DNA of 47,383 nucleotides from SAR202 cluster bacterium. GTDB taxonomy: Bacteria > Chloroflexota > Dehalococcoidia > Lucifugimonadales > UBA1123. How positions within the stretch are numbered: the stretch's first letter is position 1; each line of letters opens with the position of its first letter. A program made the position numbers and the translations under genes. The notes under the pieces were generated by a model, which was given only the letters and a program-made list of their open reading frames with translations, was not told the origin of the DNA and made no database searches. The stretch is from the NCBI GenBank assembly GCA_030752795.1, contig JASMDM010000022.1, positions 1 through 47,383 of the forward strand, given 5' to 3'. Positions 17,459 through 27,442 of the stretch are shown one piece after another.

Positions 17459-17611
17459 TCAATAGCGGTATCTGTTTTTCGGTAGGTCAACGTATCCGTA
17501 CAGGCGCCAGATCACGATGCTGCTCGTGTAGCCGTGCTGCATCACGAGCGTCGGACCGTCGTCTTCGACACGGTGACGGATTTTGACTCCGTTGCTGTCA
17601 GCGAATGGCAT
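17459..17611 (-). pseudogene. Truncated alpha/beta-hydrolase fragment
   Basis: On the minus strand an ATG at 17611, with GAGGT 6 bases upstream, opens a 50-codon frame that reads MPFADSNGVKIRHRVEDDGP then TLVMQHGYTSSIVIWRLYGY and VDLPKNRYRY. This is the N terminus of an alpha/beta-hydrolase: first strands, the oxyanion HG motif, and the W-x-x-x-GY helix. It then stops at TGA (17461-17459), before the strand that should carry the nucleophile and the G-H-G region. The sequence after the stop does not continue the family, so the rest has been lost. It sits directly upstream of the aminotransferase on the same strand. Confidence 0.75.
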
Positions 17612-17825
17612 TGTTTGACCTCGAATCTTTGAGCATCGTCGTCGCTCGGATTGGACTATATCAGGTTCCGACGCTCATCAAAACCGGCGCGTTGCCCATC
17701 AGAGGCAGCGTGGCAATTAATGACGAGACACATGCTTCGGCTCGTAGGTCGACGCCGGGATCGAAAAGAAAGAGGGCGCTCTGTCGAACGCCCTCTGTGT
17801 AAACCTGATTTGTGTCTGTTGCCGG
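17612..17825. other. Gap between the hydrolase remnant and atpC
   Basis: No gene is seen in these 214 bases. They contain the ATP synthase operon terminator (17762-17796); the remainder is unremarkable. Confidence 0.5.
17762..17796 (-). terminator. Terminator of the ATP synthase operon
   Basis: AGAGGGCG (17771-17778) pairs with CGCCCTCT (17789-17796) around a 10-base loop. On the minus strand the stem is followed by a T-rich tail (complement of 17763-17770), 30 bases after the atpC stop. Confidence 0.8.
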
Positions 17826-18266
17826 TTAACCCTGCCGATCGCCCGTCGACATCGGTCGATCGCGCCTTCGCCTGCGAGAGACGGTCAATCGTGCTTGGGA
17901 ACGTCTCATCGACGCCAACGCAAGTTCGAGGTCCATGTCCGTGGAAGCGGCTTCGACGCGCTCTTGAGCGCGCTTCAGCGCCGCCTCCGCCCGTTCGGCG
18001 TCGATCTCTTCGGCGTGCTCCGCGGTGTCGGCGAGGATTGTGATCTTCTCGCCGAGAACTTCCAGGAAGCCACCGCTGACCGACATGAACGTCTCTTCGC
18101 CGTCCTTGACGATCCGGATCTCGCCTGGTTTGAGCGTGGTCAACAGCGGCGCGTGGCTCGGCAAAATGCCAAGCTCGCCGTCGACGCCCGGCGCAACGAG
18201 TATGTCGACCTCTTCCGAGTATACGACTCGTTCAGCGGTTACGATTTCCAGTCGGATTGCGGCCAT
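17826..18266 (-). CDS. atpC: F-type ATP synthase epsilon subunit
   Basis: The epsilon subunit links the central stalk to the c-ring and can inhibit ATP hydrolysis. The 146 residues show the N-terminal beta-sandwich (IRLEIVTAERVVYSEEVDIL, PGVDGELGILPSHAPLLTTL, LKPGEIRI) and VSGGFLEVLGEKITILADTA, then the C-terminal helical hairpin (AERAEAALKRAQERVE). The final part is basic (SRRRRRDRP), somewhat longer than usual. It is the last gene of the atp operon, 154 bases after atpD; that gap holds an interrupted dispersed repeat. A T-tailed terminator follows. Confidence 0.95.
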   Translation of the reverse strand: MAAIRLEIVTAERVVYSEEVDILVAPGVDGELGILPSHAPLLTTLKPGEIRIVKDGEETFMSVSGGFLEVLGEKITILADTAEHAEEIDAERAEAALKRAQERVEAASTDMDLELALASMRRSQARLTVSRRRRRDRPMSTGDRQG

Positions 18267-18339
18267 TTTCGGTCCCTGTTATTCACCGGATTCACCCATT
18301 CACGGCACGATTCGCACGATACCATGGATCGCTGGCCTG

Positions 18340-18399
18340 TGGTTCGACAGGTCCCGACAAAGCCGGGATCCCGATGCGTCGGGACTCACCACGAACGGG
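18340..18399. repeat. Dispersed repeat interrupted by a 33-nt palindromic insert
   Basis: TGGTTCGACAGG (18340-18351) and CTCACCACGAACGGG (18385-18399) would join into the short TTCGACAGGCTCA repeat, a related copy of which lies at 46704-46729. Between them is a 33-base segment with TCCCGAC/GTCGGGA arms (18352-18358 and 18378-18384) and an internal CGGGATCCCG palindrome. It lies in the atpD-atpC gap. Confidence 0.6.
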
Positions 18400-18420
18400 A
18401 TTGGTTTGCGCCCTGCGTGA

Positions 18421-19842
<1,422 letters not shown>

Positions 19843-19871
19843 CTAGACTGGCTGGTTTCTATTGATCTGGA

Positions 19872-20732
19872 TTACTCGACCGCGGCGGCGCCGCTGACGA
19901 TATCGAGAAGTTCTGTCGTTATCGATTCCTGCCTGGCCTTGTTCATAATCAAGGTCAGGTCGCCCACCATCTCATTCGCCGCGTCAGTCGCGGCGCGCAT
20001 CGCCACCATTCGCGCCGATTGCTCGCTCGCGATTCCTTCAAGCAAAGCATGGTAAATCTCGGCTTCGATGTATCGCGGCAGCAACCGCGCCAGCACTTCC
20101 TGAGCATTCGGCTCGTAGATATAGCCGACCGCGTCCTGCGGGCGCAGTGTAGCCGGCACAACCGGAACGAGCTGCTTAACCGCTGGACGTTGGACGGTTG
20201 TATTCACGAATTGAGCGTACGCGATGTAGACGGCGTCGATTTCTTGGTTCTCGTATGCGTCGACAACCAGTCGAGCGACCGGGGTGACGTCTGTGACGTC
20301 CGGTCGATCCTTTATGTCGGTGAAGACGGCGCGGACGTTGCGTCCGTAGCGCACCATGAAATCGCGGCCTTTACGGCCGACGGCAACGATGCTCGCGTTG
20401 TCGCCGTATGGAGTCACGAACTCGGCGGCGGCCCGGTTGATGTTGGAGTTCAAACCGCCGGTCAGGCCGCGGTCGGGCGTAATCAGAATAACTTCGACAC
20501 GCTTGATTTCGCGCGCTTGAAGCAACTGATGCAGGTCGTCGTCATCTTGAGGTTGAGCCGCCAAATCAGCGAGAAGCGCGTCGAGGTTCTCGGCGTACGG
20601 CCTTCCTTCAAGGGCGGCTTCCTGAGTCCGACGCATCTTCGATGCGGCGATCATGGACATCGCTTGCGTGATTTTGGCAGTGTTCTCGACGCTGCGAATG
20701 CGGCGCCTGAGTTGCCTAACGTTGGCTGGCAT
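19872..20732 (-). CDS. atpG: F-type ATP synthase gamma subunit
   Basis: The gamma subunit is the rotating central shaft of F1. The 286 residues have the conserved N-terminal helix (RQLRRRIRSVENTAKITQAM then SMIAASKMRR), LITPDRGLTGGLNSNINR in the middle (the usual 'D.GLCG..N' stretch with T for C), and the C-terminal helix AMRAATDAANEMVGDLTLIM with NKARQESITTELLDIVSGAAA. The length is normal. It sits in the standard order between atpA (14-base gap) and atpD. Confidence 0.96.
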   Translation of the reverse strand: MPANVRQLRRRIRSVENTAKITQAMSMIAASKMRRTQEAALEGRPYAENLDALLADLAAQPQDDDDLHQLLQAREIKRVEVILITPDRGLTGGLNSNINRAAAEFVTPYGDNASIVAVGRKGRDFMVRYGRNVRAVFTDIKDRPDVTDVTPVARLVVDAYENQEIDAVYIAYAQFVNTTVQRPAVKQLVPVVPATLRPQDAVGYIYEPNAQEVLARLLPRYIEAEIYHALLEGIASEQSARMVAMRAATDAANEMVGDLTLIMNKARQESITTELLDIVSGAAAVE

Positions 20733-20746
20733 GAACCTTTACCTAC

Positions 20747-22258
20747 TTAGTAAGGAACGCTGGACTTGAACTCGTCCAGTGCGGCCCTGAGAGCCGCGTC
20801 CGTCTCGTCGCTGATTGCCTGTTCGTCCGTAATCGTGGTCAACAATGTCGGATGATTGGAATCCATGAAACTGTGCAGCGCGTCCTCGAAGGCGATGACT
20901 CGGGTTATCTCGACTTCGTCAAGGAATCCGTTCACGAGAGCGAACATGATTGCCGTTTGTTGCGCCATGGACTGCGGCACGTTCTGTCCCTGTTTCAGAA
21001 CCTCGGTCGCCCGCTGACCTCGCTCCAACTGGGCGCGGGTCGCGGCGTCGAGGTCCGACGTGCCGAACTGGGCGAATGTGACGAGCTCGCGATACTGCGC
21101 GAGTTCCAGGCGCATCCTGCCGGCGACGCTGCGGATGGCACGCGTCTGAGCGGAGCCGCCGACTCTCGACACTGAGAGCCCCGCGTTGACCGCTGGGCGA
21201 ATGCCGGAGTTGAATAGCTCGGTCTCCAGATAGATCTGACCGTCGGTAATCGAGATGACGTTCGTCGGCACGTACGCCGATACGTCACCGGCTTGGGTTT
21301 CAATGATCGGCAGCGCGGTCATCGAGCCGCCGCCGTTGTTCTCGTCAAGCTTTGCGGCTCGCTCGAGGAGCCTGCTGTGCAGGTAGAACACGTCGCCCGG
21401 ATAGGCTTCACGTCCGGGAGGGCGCCTGAGAAGCAAAGACATCTCACGATACGCCCACGCGTGTTTCGTGAGGTCGTCGTAAACGATGAGCGCGTCACGG
21501 CCCTGAGCCATGATATCCTCGCCCATGGCGCAACCGGTGTACGGTGCGATGTACTGCAGCGCGGACGAGTCTGACGCGTTGGCGGCCACGACGATCGTGT
21601 GCTCCATCGCGCCGTGAGACTCCAGCATGTTCACCGTCTGGGCGACTTTCGAGGCCTTCTGGCCGATGGCCACGTAGATGCAGACCAGGTCGCCTCCACG
21701 TTGGTTGATGATCGCGTCCAGGGCGATGACCGATTTGCCGGTGCCTCTGTCGCCGATTATCAATTCGCGTTGGCCGCGTCCGATCGGGATCATCGCGTCG
21801 ATGGCTTTGAGGCCGGTCTGAACCGGAGAGTCGACGGACTTCCTGGTCGAAACGTCGGGCGCCACGACTTCGACAGGCCTGTTTCGATCGGTGTCGACGG
21901 GACCTTTGCCGTCGATCGGCACACCTAAGGCGTTCACTACCCTGCCAACCAGGGCTTCGCCCACGGGAACTTCGACGATGCGCCCGGTGCCCCGTACGGT
22001 GGTGCCTTCCTTGACGCCGAGAGGGTCGCCCATGATGACGACGCCGACGCTGTCTTCTTCAAGGTTCAGCGCCATGCCCATGATGCCACCTTCGAACTCA
22101 AGGAGTTCGGTGTACGCGACACCCGAAAGACCGTGAACCTGGGCCACGCCGTCTCCAACTTCGACGACGGTCCCTTCGTCCACGACCGCGAGATCTTGGC
22201 CGAATCCTTCGATCTGACGCCGGATCACCGACGCTATGTCTTGACCTCTTACCGCCAT
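20747..22258 (-). CDS. atpA: F-type ATP synthase alpha subunit
   Basis: This is the non-catalytic nucleotide-binding subunit that alternates with beta in F1. The 503-residue product has Walker A GDRGTGKS (169-176), [55 protein letters not shown], and the arginine-finger region [11 protein letters not shown]-like [16 protein letters not shown] chose ATG 22258, 13 codons inside the longest frame, because GGGAG lies 6 bases upstream and the family begins here. Its order after atpH is standard. Confidence 0.97.
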   Translation of the reverse strand: MAVRGQDIASVIRRQIEGFGQDLAVVDEGTVVEVGDGVAQVHGLSGVAYTELLEFEGGIMGMALNLEEDSVGVVIMGDPLGVKEGTTVRGTGRIVEVPVGEALVGRVVNALGVPIDGKGPVDTDRNRPVEVVAPDVSTRKSVDSPVQTGLKAIDAMIPIGRGQRELIIGDRGTGKSVIALDAIINQRGGDLVCIYVAIGQKASKVAQTVNMLESHGAMEHTIVVAANASDSSALQYIAPYTGCAMGEDIMAQGRDALIVYDDLTKHAWAYREMSLLLRRPPGREAYPGDVFYLHSRLLERAAKLDENNGGGSMTALPIIETQAGDVSAYVPTNVISITDGQIYLETELFNSGIRPAVNAGLSVSRVGGSAQTRAIRSVAGRMRLELAQYRELVTFAQFGTSDLDAATRAQLERGQRATEVLKQGQNVPQSMAQQTAIMFALVNGFLDEVEITRVIAFEDALHSFMDSNHPTLLTTITDEQAISDETDAALRAALDEFKSSVPY

Positions 22259-22378
22259 TTCAGTCTCCCTAGAACGTTGAACCCATCGGGTTGGCAAGAC
22301 ACGTGACCGAGGCCACGCTGTTTCGTAAATGTTCTGTTGCTATTGTCTGACTCAGTGTCGGTTCCGCTGTGACCGAAC

Positions 22379-22918
22379 CTATCGTCTTTCGGCCAGGTCG
22401 CGACGCATCGCTCGCAGCTTGGCCCTCGTGCTGCCGTCGATTACGCGGTCTCCGATTCGCACGATCATGCCGCCGACGATGCTGGGCTCGACACGGGTAC
22501 TGAGCCGAACCTCGGAGCTCGAGATCGCGCCGATCATCTCCGACACACTTTGACGCTGCGCGTCATCCAGCGGCACCGCGGACACAACCTCGGCTCGCTC
22601 GATGCCCTGCTGAGCGTCGAGGGCCTCTTGGTACAGATCCGCGATACCCGGGAGCAGATGCACGAGGTTGCGCGTCGCAAGCAGCGAGATCAGGTTGAGC
22701 GCCAATGGACCGACAGACGCTCCGAGCGCCTCGCGAATAACCTCAAGCTTGGACGGCGCCGGAACTCGTGGCTCCGATAGGAATTCCACGAAATCCTGGT
22801 TCGCGACCGCATCGGCCAGAAGCGTTAAGTCTTCAAGCCATCGCTCGAGTTCGTTATTTTCTAGGGCCAGTTCGAACACCGCCTGGGCGTATCGTCTGGC
22901 TGAAGCAGCTCTGGGCAT
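22379..22918 (-). CDS. atpH: F-type ATP synthase delta subunit
   Basis: The delta subunit (OSCP) attaches the peripheral stalk to the top of F1. The 179 residues show the N-terminal helical domain ARRYAQAVFELALENNELER, the connector FLSEPRVPAPSKLEVIREAL, and the C-terminal strand pair with PSIVGGMIVRIGDRVIDGST, all normal for the family. It lies 25 bases after atpF and 120 bases before atpA. Confidence 0.95.
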   Translation of the reverse strand: MPRAASARRYAQAVFELALENNELERWLEDLTLLADAVANQDFVEFLSEPRVPAPSKLEVIREALGASVGPLALNLISLLATRNLVHLLPGIADLYQEALDAQQGIERAEVVSAVPLDDAQRQSVSEMIGAISSSEVRLSTRVEPSIVGGMIVRIGDRVIDGSTRAKLRAMRRDLAERR

Positions 22919-22943
22919 GCTGTGTTCCTACGCGTTCTTGATG

Positions 22944-23450
22944 TTAATAGCGACTGCCGCCGACTTCGGCGCCCTCGTCGAGAACCTGTTGAATCAAGTC
23001 TCGGTGAGCGGCCTCGTCGAGTGACCGGTCTATCATGCGTTCGGCGGCAACAATCGCCAAACCCGCGAACTCACGTCGCAGGTCTTCGATTGCCGCGTCG
23101 CGTTCTCGCTGTATGTTCGCCTGGGCCCGTGTTCGTTCGCCCGCGATATCCTCGCGCGCCTTGGCCAGTTCCTCTTCGCGGAACCGGTCTGCAACTTCTC
23201 GGGCCTGAGCGATGAGCTCTTGCCCCTCAGACCGGGCTTCGTTCAGTCGGGCCTCCATCTCTTGTCGAGACGTGGCGGCCTCTTCTTGGGCTCGCTGAGA
23301 TGCTTCCAGACTTTCCCTGATGCGTTCAGAACGCTGATCCAACACCCTGATTACGGGTCCATATAGAAGTTTCCACAGGACCACGAACAGGATGACGAAA
23401 CTGACGATCTGCGTGACCAGGCCGGATAGCGTGATTCCCAGGGCTTCCAT
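22944..23450 (-). CDS. atpF: F-type ATP synthase b subunit (peripheral stalk)
   Basis: Subunit b anchors the peripheral stalk in the membrane. The 168-residue protein begins with one transmembrane helix (about 8-30, TLSGLVTQIVSFVILFVVLW) followed by a long charged coiled-coil rich in Glu, Arg, Ala and Gln (LDQRSERIRESLEASQRAQE...). Only one b-type gene is present, so the stalk is probably a homodimer. It lies 83 bases after atpE. Confidence 0.95.
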   Translation of the reverse strand: MEALGITLSGLVTQIVSFVILFVVLWKLLYGPVIRVLDQRSERIRESLEASQRAQEEAATSRQEMEARLNEARSEGQELIAQAREVADRFREEELAKAREDIAGERTRAQANIQRERDAAIEDLRREFAGLAIVAAERMIDRSLDEAAHRDLIQQVLDEGAEVGGSRY

Positions 23451-23533
23451 GCCTTCACCTTCGCTTGTCTATTCTTGGATCGCGGGCGGCAAACATCGCC
23501 GAGCGATCTGCCGGATTTCTCCGATTCGTTCCG

Positions 23534-23764
<231 letters not shown>

Positions 23765-23881
23765 CTACTCCTTAAACCTATGAAGGACCAAGCCGTACGA
23801 TTTGGGAGGCCTTAATCGGTTGGGCCTCGCGAACAACCTTTACCTTCTTCCTTTGGACATCGGTGCTCCGACCTGGAGCGA

Positions 23882-24913
23882 TCAGTGATGACTGGTCGTA
23901 GCTGAAGCGGCAAAAACCAACGTCAGCATCGAGAAAATGAATGCCTGGATGAGGCCGACGAACAACTCTAACCCCAAGAACGGAATGATTCCGACCAGTG
24001 GGATCAGGAAGATCATCGCGACCAGCAGAACTTCACCGGCGAATATATTTCCGAAAAGACGGAAGGTGAAGCTGATGACCTTGGCCACTTCGCTGATGAG
24101 CTCGAGAATGCCGACGAACACGCCGATCGGACCGTCGCTGAAGTTGAAGAACTTCTTGAGATGACCAAACAACCCCAAGGCGCTGAAACCCCAGACCTGG
24201 ACCATGAACATGGCGACGAGCGCGATGGCCAACGTAGTGTTGACGTCCGTGTTGGCGCTTCTGAAGAACGGCACCAAGATTCCGGCCTGCTTGCCGGCGC
24301 CCGCGCCGTGCTCTTCGACCTCGGCAACCGTCTTCGTGCGGTCCAATGAAGCGAAAGGCAGGATCGCCAGCGATCCGTCGCCGTCGAATATCTGCACGTT
24401 GATGTGTTCGAGATCAGCCTCGTGGTCGTCCTTCTCGTGATGGTGAATTACTTCTTCAACGGTCTCGATTCGGCCGATGGTGCCGAATCCGGGCAGGACG
24501 CCTATCCAGTTGGCGACGACCACGAACAGGAAAATCGTCATCACGAGCGGGAAGAACTTCCGGCCACGTTCGCGACCGGCGACGCTCTCGACGAGCCCCA
24601 GAAAGAACTCCATGACGACTTCAATCAGGCCTTGGAGTCTCCCGGGAATTTCGTTGAGCTTGGAGCGGGTGAGCAGCGTGAGCAGCAGCAGAGCCAAGAT
24701 CGTCATCCACGTGGCGATCATGGTGTTGGTGATGCGGAAGGAGCCGACGACGGGATCGGCGGTTACCGATTCGGCCGCGATCTGGATCGCAGGGAGGGGA
24801 GCGCCAAGGAAGCCGCCGCCGAACTCATTTCCCAAAGCTCCACCGGCCAAAGCAACTACAAATACTACAAGAGCTACCAGCAGGATCAACAGAACCTTCG
24901 GGTTACGTAGCAA
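23882..24913 (-). CDS. atpB: F-type ATP synthase a subunit
   Basis: Subunit a forms the proton half-channels next to the c ring. The 343 residues include several transmembrane helices, with the essential arginine R285 in VISFTFRLFGNIFAGEVLL and FVGLIQAFIFSMLTLVF near the C terminus, as expected. It is longer than the usual 240-280 residues. Part of the excess is a charged, His-rich loop at about 149-213 (EEVIHHHEKDDHEADLEH and beyond) between membrane segments. Such loops occur in several phyla, but I do not know a role. It lies 25 bases after the AtpI/AtpZ-type gene. Confidence 0.96.
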   Translation of the reverse strand: MLRNPKVLLILLVALVVFVVALAGGALGNEFGGGFLGAPLPAIQIAAESVTADPVVGSFRITNTMIATWMTILALLLLTLLTRSKLNEIPGRLQGLIEVVMEFFLGLVESVAGRERGRKFFPLVMTIFLFVVVANWIGVLPGFGTIGRIETVEEVIHHHEKDDHEADLEHINVQIFDGDGSLAILPFASLDRTKTVAEVEEHGAGAGKQAGILVPFFRSANTDVNTTLAIALVAMFMVQVWGFSALGLFGHLKKFFNFSDGPIGVFVGILELISEVAKVISFTFRLFGNIFAGEVLLVAMIFLIPLVGIIPFLGLELFVGLIQAFIFSMLTLVFAASATTSHH

Positions 24914-24938
24914 GGTTGTAGTTCTTCTCCCTGTTTAG

Positions 24939-25163
24939 CTAAATTTCTTCGGATTCGGCGGAGATCACGGCCATGAGCATGCGCACCATACCGACCACCG
25001 CCAACGCAATTCCGGCGCCTATCCCGATCAGTGTCAGAAGCGGGTTCAGCCCCAATTGCCGGTCCAACAAATAGCCTCCGACTGCCCCACCGCCGATGCA
25101 TAAAGCAACGAACCAGCCTATGCCTAACAAGCGGAGAGCAAGTTCCATCTTGCGGCCGGTCAT
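24939..25163 (-). CDS. AtpZ/AtpI-like membrane protein of the ATP synthase operon
   Basis: The 74-residue protein has two predicted transmembrane helices (about 10-30 and 40-62), with GGGAVGGYLLDRQLGLNPLL between them, a pattern shared by AtpZ/AtpI-type proteins (F0F1 assembly or Mg2+ handling). It is the first gene of the atp operon. I chose ATG 25163, with GAGGAGG 8 bases upstream, over a longer frame opening at 25340 that would overlap the promoter. AtpZ and AtpI cannot be told apart with certainty at this length. Confidence 0.8.
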   Translation of the reverse strand: MTGRKMELALRLLGIGWFVALCIGGGAVGGYLLDRQLGLNPLLTLIGIGAGIALAVVGMVRMLMAVISAESEEI

Positions 25164-25550
25164 ATCGAGGCCTCCTCGGAAGCGTGGGTAGTGTAACACA
25201 AAGATTTTCGGAGGGTCAACGAGGCGTGGCGCCAACGAAATCAGGCGCGGTTTGCCGTGATTTCCGCCGAGACCGGGTGCTGGTGGGGCCGACGCCGCGA
25301 CGAAGGTTGAAATGGACTCGTTTGACGGGGTTGACCGCAATCCAGAGACACGGAGAATCTGGTCGATTCGTCATGGCTTATCGACCGGCGTCAGTGGTCG
25401 GGATGACGCGATTTGCCGTCTTGTGAGTCGCCTACGTACTATTCGAGCGTCGAACGCACGAAGATCGAGAGCACGCCCAGCCTTGGCAAAGAGTCACAAG
25501 AATCCCCGCCGCTGCCGAGGTCTAATATCGGATGATTACTCGCCGGTCGA
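25164..25550. other. Gap between the ATP synthase operon and the nuclease gene
   Basis: This 387-base region holds the atp promoter at its left end. I see no gene, RNA motif or clear terminator for the nuclease gene in the remainder. Confidence 0.5.
25190..25219 (-). promoter_or_regulatory. ATP synthase operon promoter
   Basis: TTGACC (25219 to 25214) is followed after 18 bases by TACACT (25195 to 25190) on the minus strand, 27 bases before the first gene of the atp operon. Confidence 0.7.
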
Positions 25551-26111
25551 TCAGCCTGAAGTGCTCGACGGCTTGTCGTCGCCGAGGTCCTCGAGGTTCA
25601 GGGTGTCGATGAAGTCGGTGAACGCCGAGAGCCGCTTGAGTTCGTCCTCGTCCAACGGCCGGTCAACGTCAGCTTCCATCGCGTTGGGGATCATCGCCTT
25701 GCCGGTTTCCATGTCCAATTCGACTCCGGCGTTGTTGATGACTTCTTCTTCGGCGAATATGGGCGCCTTGGTGCGGACGGCCAACGCAATGGCATCGGAC
25801 GGCCTGGCGTCGATCTCCACGGTGTCGTCGTTATGGGCAATGACGATCTTCGCGAAGAACGTGTCGTTGGCCAGTTCGGACACGACGATTCGGTTCACCG
25901 AGGCGCCGAGGACCTTCAACATGGCGGTCAAAAGGTCGTGGGTGAGGGGACGAGGGACATCGACGTCCTGAAGCTTCAGGGCGATGGCATCCGCCTCGTT
26001 CGGGCCGATCCAGATCGGCAGATACCGATCGGTCTCGTTGACCTTCAGAATGACTACTCGCTGATAGTTGGACAGACTTACGCGGATACTGTCTATGGAC
26101 ATTTCCAGCAT
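25551..26111 (-). CDS. Bifunctional nuclease family protein (BFN/DUF151)
   Basis: The 186-residue protein matches BFN/DUF151: VILKVNETDRYLPIWIGPNEADAIA, RPLTHDLLTAMLKVLGAS, DTFFAKIVI, VEIDARPSDAIALAVRTKAPIF (split here as EIDARPSDAIALAVR), then an acidic C-terminal segment (DEDELKRLSAFTDFIDTLNL) resembling the UVR-like tail of bacterial members. Family proteins bind DNA or RNA and some have DNase and RNase activity. ATG 26111 has AGGAGG 10 bases upstream and lies 34 bases after a near-perfect promoter. The exact cellular role is unsettled. Confidence 0.88.
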   Translation of the reverse strand: MLEMSIDSIRVSLSNYQRVVILKVNETDRYLPIWIGPNEADAIALKLQDVDVPRPLTHDLLTAMLKVLGASVNRIVVSELANDTFFAKIVIAHNDDTVEIDARPSDAIALAVRTKAPIFAEEEVINNAGVELDMETGKAMIPNAMEADVDRPLDEDELKRLSAFTDFIDTLNLEDLGDDKPSSTSG

Positions 26112-26144
26112 ACGTCTTTGGCCTCCTGAATCTGGCATGAATTC

Positions 26145-26173
26145 ATTGTAGGTTGCCCCTACAGGCGTGTCAA
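26145..26173 (-). promoter_or_regulatory. Promoter of the bifunctional nuclease gene, with an internal inverted repeat
   Basis: TTGACA (26173 to 26168), 17 bases, TACAAT (26150 to 26145) on the minus strand. An inverted repeat TGTAGG-N5-CCTACA (26147-26163) covers most of the spacer and part of the -10, a good place for an operator. Confidence 0.75.
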
Positions 26174-26233
26174 CGCGACGGGTCGCACCAAAAACGCACT
26201 TTCGTACGCCTTGGAGCCCCGCCGTACGAGAAG

Positions 26234-26425
26234 TCAATCGTCGGTCGAAACAAAAGACTTCATTCGCTTCTCGAGGTCAGACCTGGGCATCATGACGCGC
26301 CGGTCGCACGTCGCACAGCGCAGGCCGATATCGGCCCCGATTCGGACGACTTCCCAGTCCGAGCCGCCGCAAGGGTGCTTCTTTCGAAGCCGCACGACCC
26401 AGCCGACCCGGAATTCGGTCACCAC
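26234..26425 (-). CDS. DUF951 family protein
   Basis: The 63-residue protein matches DUF951: [20 protein letters not shown] and [20 protein letters not shown]. It has three cysteines (HPCGG, CATC) that may bind metal. The function is unknown to me. It starts at GTG 26425 (or the next GTG, 26422) and overlaps the pyrF stop by a few bases, so it is the second gene of a pyrF-DUF951 pair and is probably translated by coupling. Confidence 0.8.
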   Translation of the reverse strand: MVTEFRVGWVVRLRKKHPCGGSDWEVVRIGADIGLRCATCDRRVMMPRSDLEKRMKSFVSTDD

Positions 26426-27255
26426 GGCCGTCCCTCGGCAGCAAGAACTTCGTTGATCTGGTCACGGAGCGTCGATGCCGCAGTCCTTGCCATTTCGGCG
26501 AAATCCGATTCGTCACGAGAGGCATACGTGATCCCGCGAGAGGAGCTGATTAGCACGTTGGGCGCGCCCGAATCCAAGCCCGCGGTCAAACTCTCTTCGA
26601 GTGCGCCGCCTTGAGCTCCGATGCCCGGTATCAGGATCGGCAGTCCGGGGCTGCGCCCTCGCACGGCGCTGAGCTGCTCGGGGTAGGTGGCGCCGACGAC
26701 CAGCCCGATGTTGCCGTGCGTGTTTCGTTCAGCCGCCTGCGCCGCGAGCCACTCGTACATCGGCTGGCCCTCGGAGCCATCGTTGACTCGAATGTCTTGG
26801 ATGTCGCCGGCCCCTGGGTTAGACGATCGGCACCAGATGATGATGCCTTTGTCCGCGTACTCGAAGAACGGGTCGAGCGATTCTATGCCCGCGTACGCGT
26901 TCACCGTGGCCGCGTCGAAGCCCCAGGTCGTGAACAACGCCTGCGCGTACTTCTCGTTCGTGGACCCGATGTCGCCGCGTTTGCCGTCCGCCAGCAAAAC
27001 AACGTCTGGAGCCACCGAGCGAATGTGTTCGACGGTCTGCTCAAGCGCTCTGAGGCCAGGCATGCCGAGCGCCTCGTAAAACGGGAAATTGGGTTTGAAA
27101 GCGCAGACGAGATCGGCCGTGGCATCGACGATGGCGCGGTTGAAGTCCGCGACGTCGGGCACCGCCATTAGATTAGGGTCGGGGTCGAGGCCGATGCAGA
27201 CCAGGCTCTTGTTGGCTCGGGAAATCGATTCGAGACGCTCGCGGAATCCTGTCAT
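26419..27255 (-). CDS. pyrF: Orotidine 5'-phosphate decarboxylase (type 2)
   Basis: PyrF converts OMP to UMP, the last step of de novo pyrimidine synthesis. The 278-residue product is of the longer type 2 class: [26 protein letters not shown], the catalytic [20 protein letters not shown] (K92 and D95), [14 protein letters not shown], and [15 protein letters not shown]. All the active-site elements I expect are present. ATG 27255 has a GAGGGGG Shine-Dalgarno. It is transcribed away from sfsA. No other pyrimidine genes are in the window. Confidence 0.95.
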   Translation of the reverse strand: MTGFRERLESISRANKSLVCIGLDPDPNLMAVPDVADFNRAIVDATADLVCAFKPNFPFYEALGMPGLRALEQTVEHIRSVAPDVVLLADGKRGDIGSTNEKYAQALFTTWGFDAATVNAYAGIESLDPFFEYADKGIIIWCRSSNPGAGDIQDIRVNDGSEGQPMYEWLAAQAAERNTHGNIGLVVGATYPEQLSAVRGRSPGLPILIPGIGAQGGALEESLTAGLDSGAPNVLISSSRGITYASRDESDFAEMARTAASTLRDQINEVLAAEGRPW

Positions 27256-27357
27256 GTTGTGGCCCCCTCAATTCGTATGCGAGATCGCCCTGGGATCATG
27301 AGGCTCCAAAACGCCAACGCTTACACAGTTTAAGAGCCAAAACGTCGGACCGGCAAG

Positions 27358-27386
27358 TTGTGCCGCACCGGTACGATTGCTAGCAT
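27358..27386 (+). promoter_or_regulatory. Possible sfsA promoter
   Basis: TTGTGC (27358-27363) and TAGCAT (27381-27386) are 17 bases apart, about 56 bases before the sfsA start. Both hexamers are imperfect. Confidence 0.35.
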
Positions 27387-27442
27387 ACGCGAATGTCAGG
27401 CGATACACCGACGCAAACCCGCGACGCGACAAAGGCCACAGA

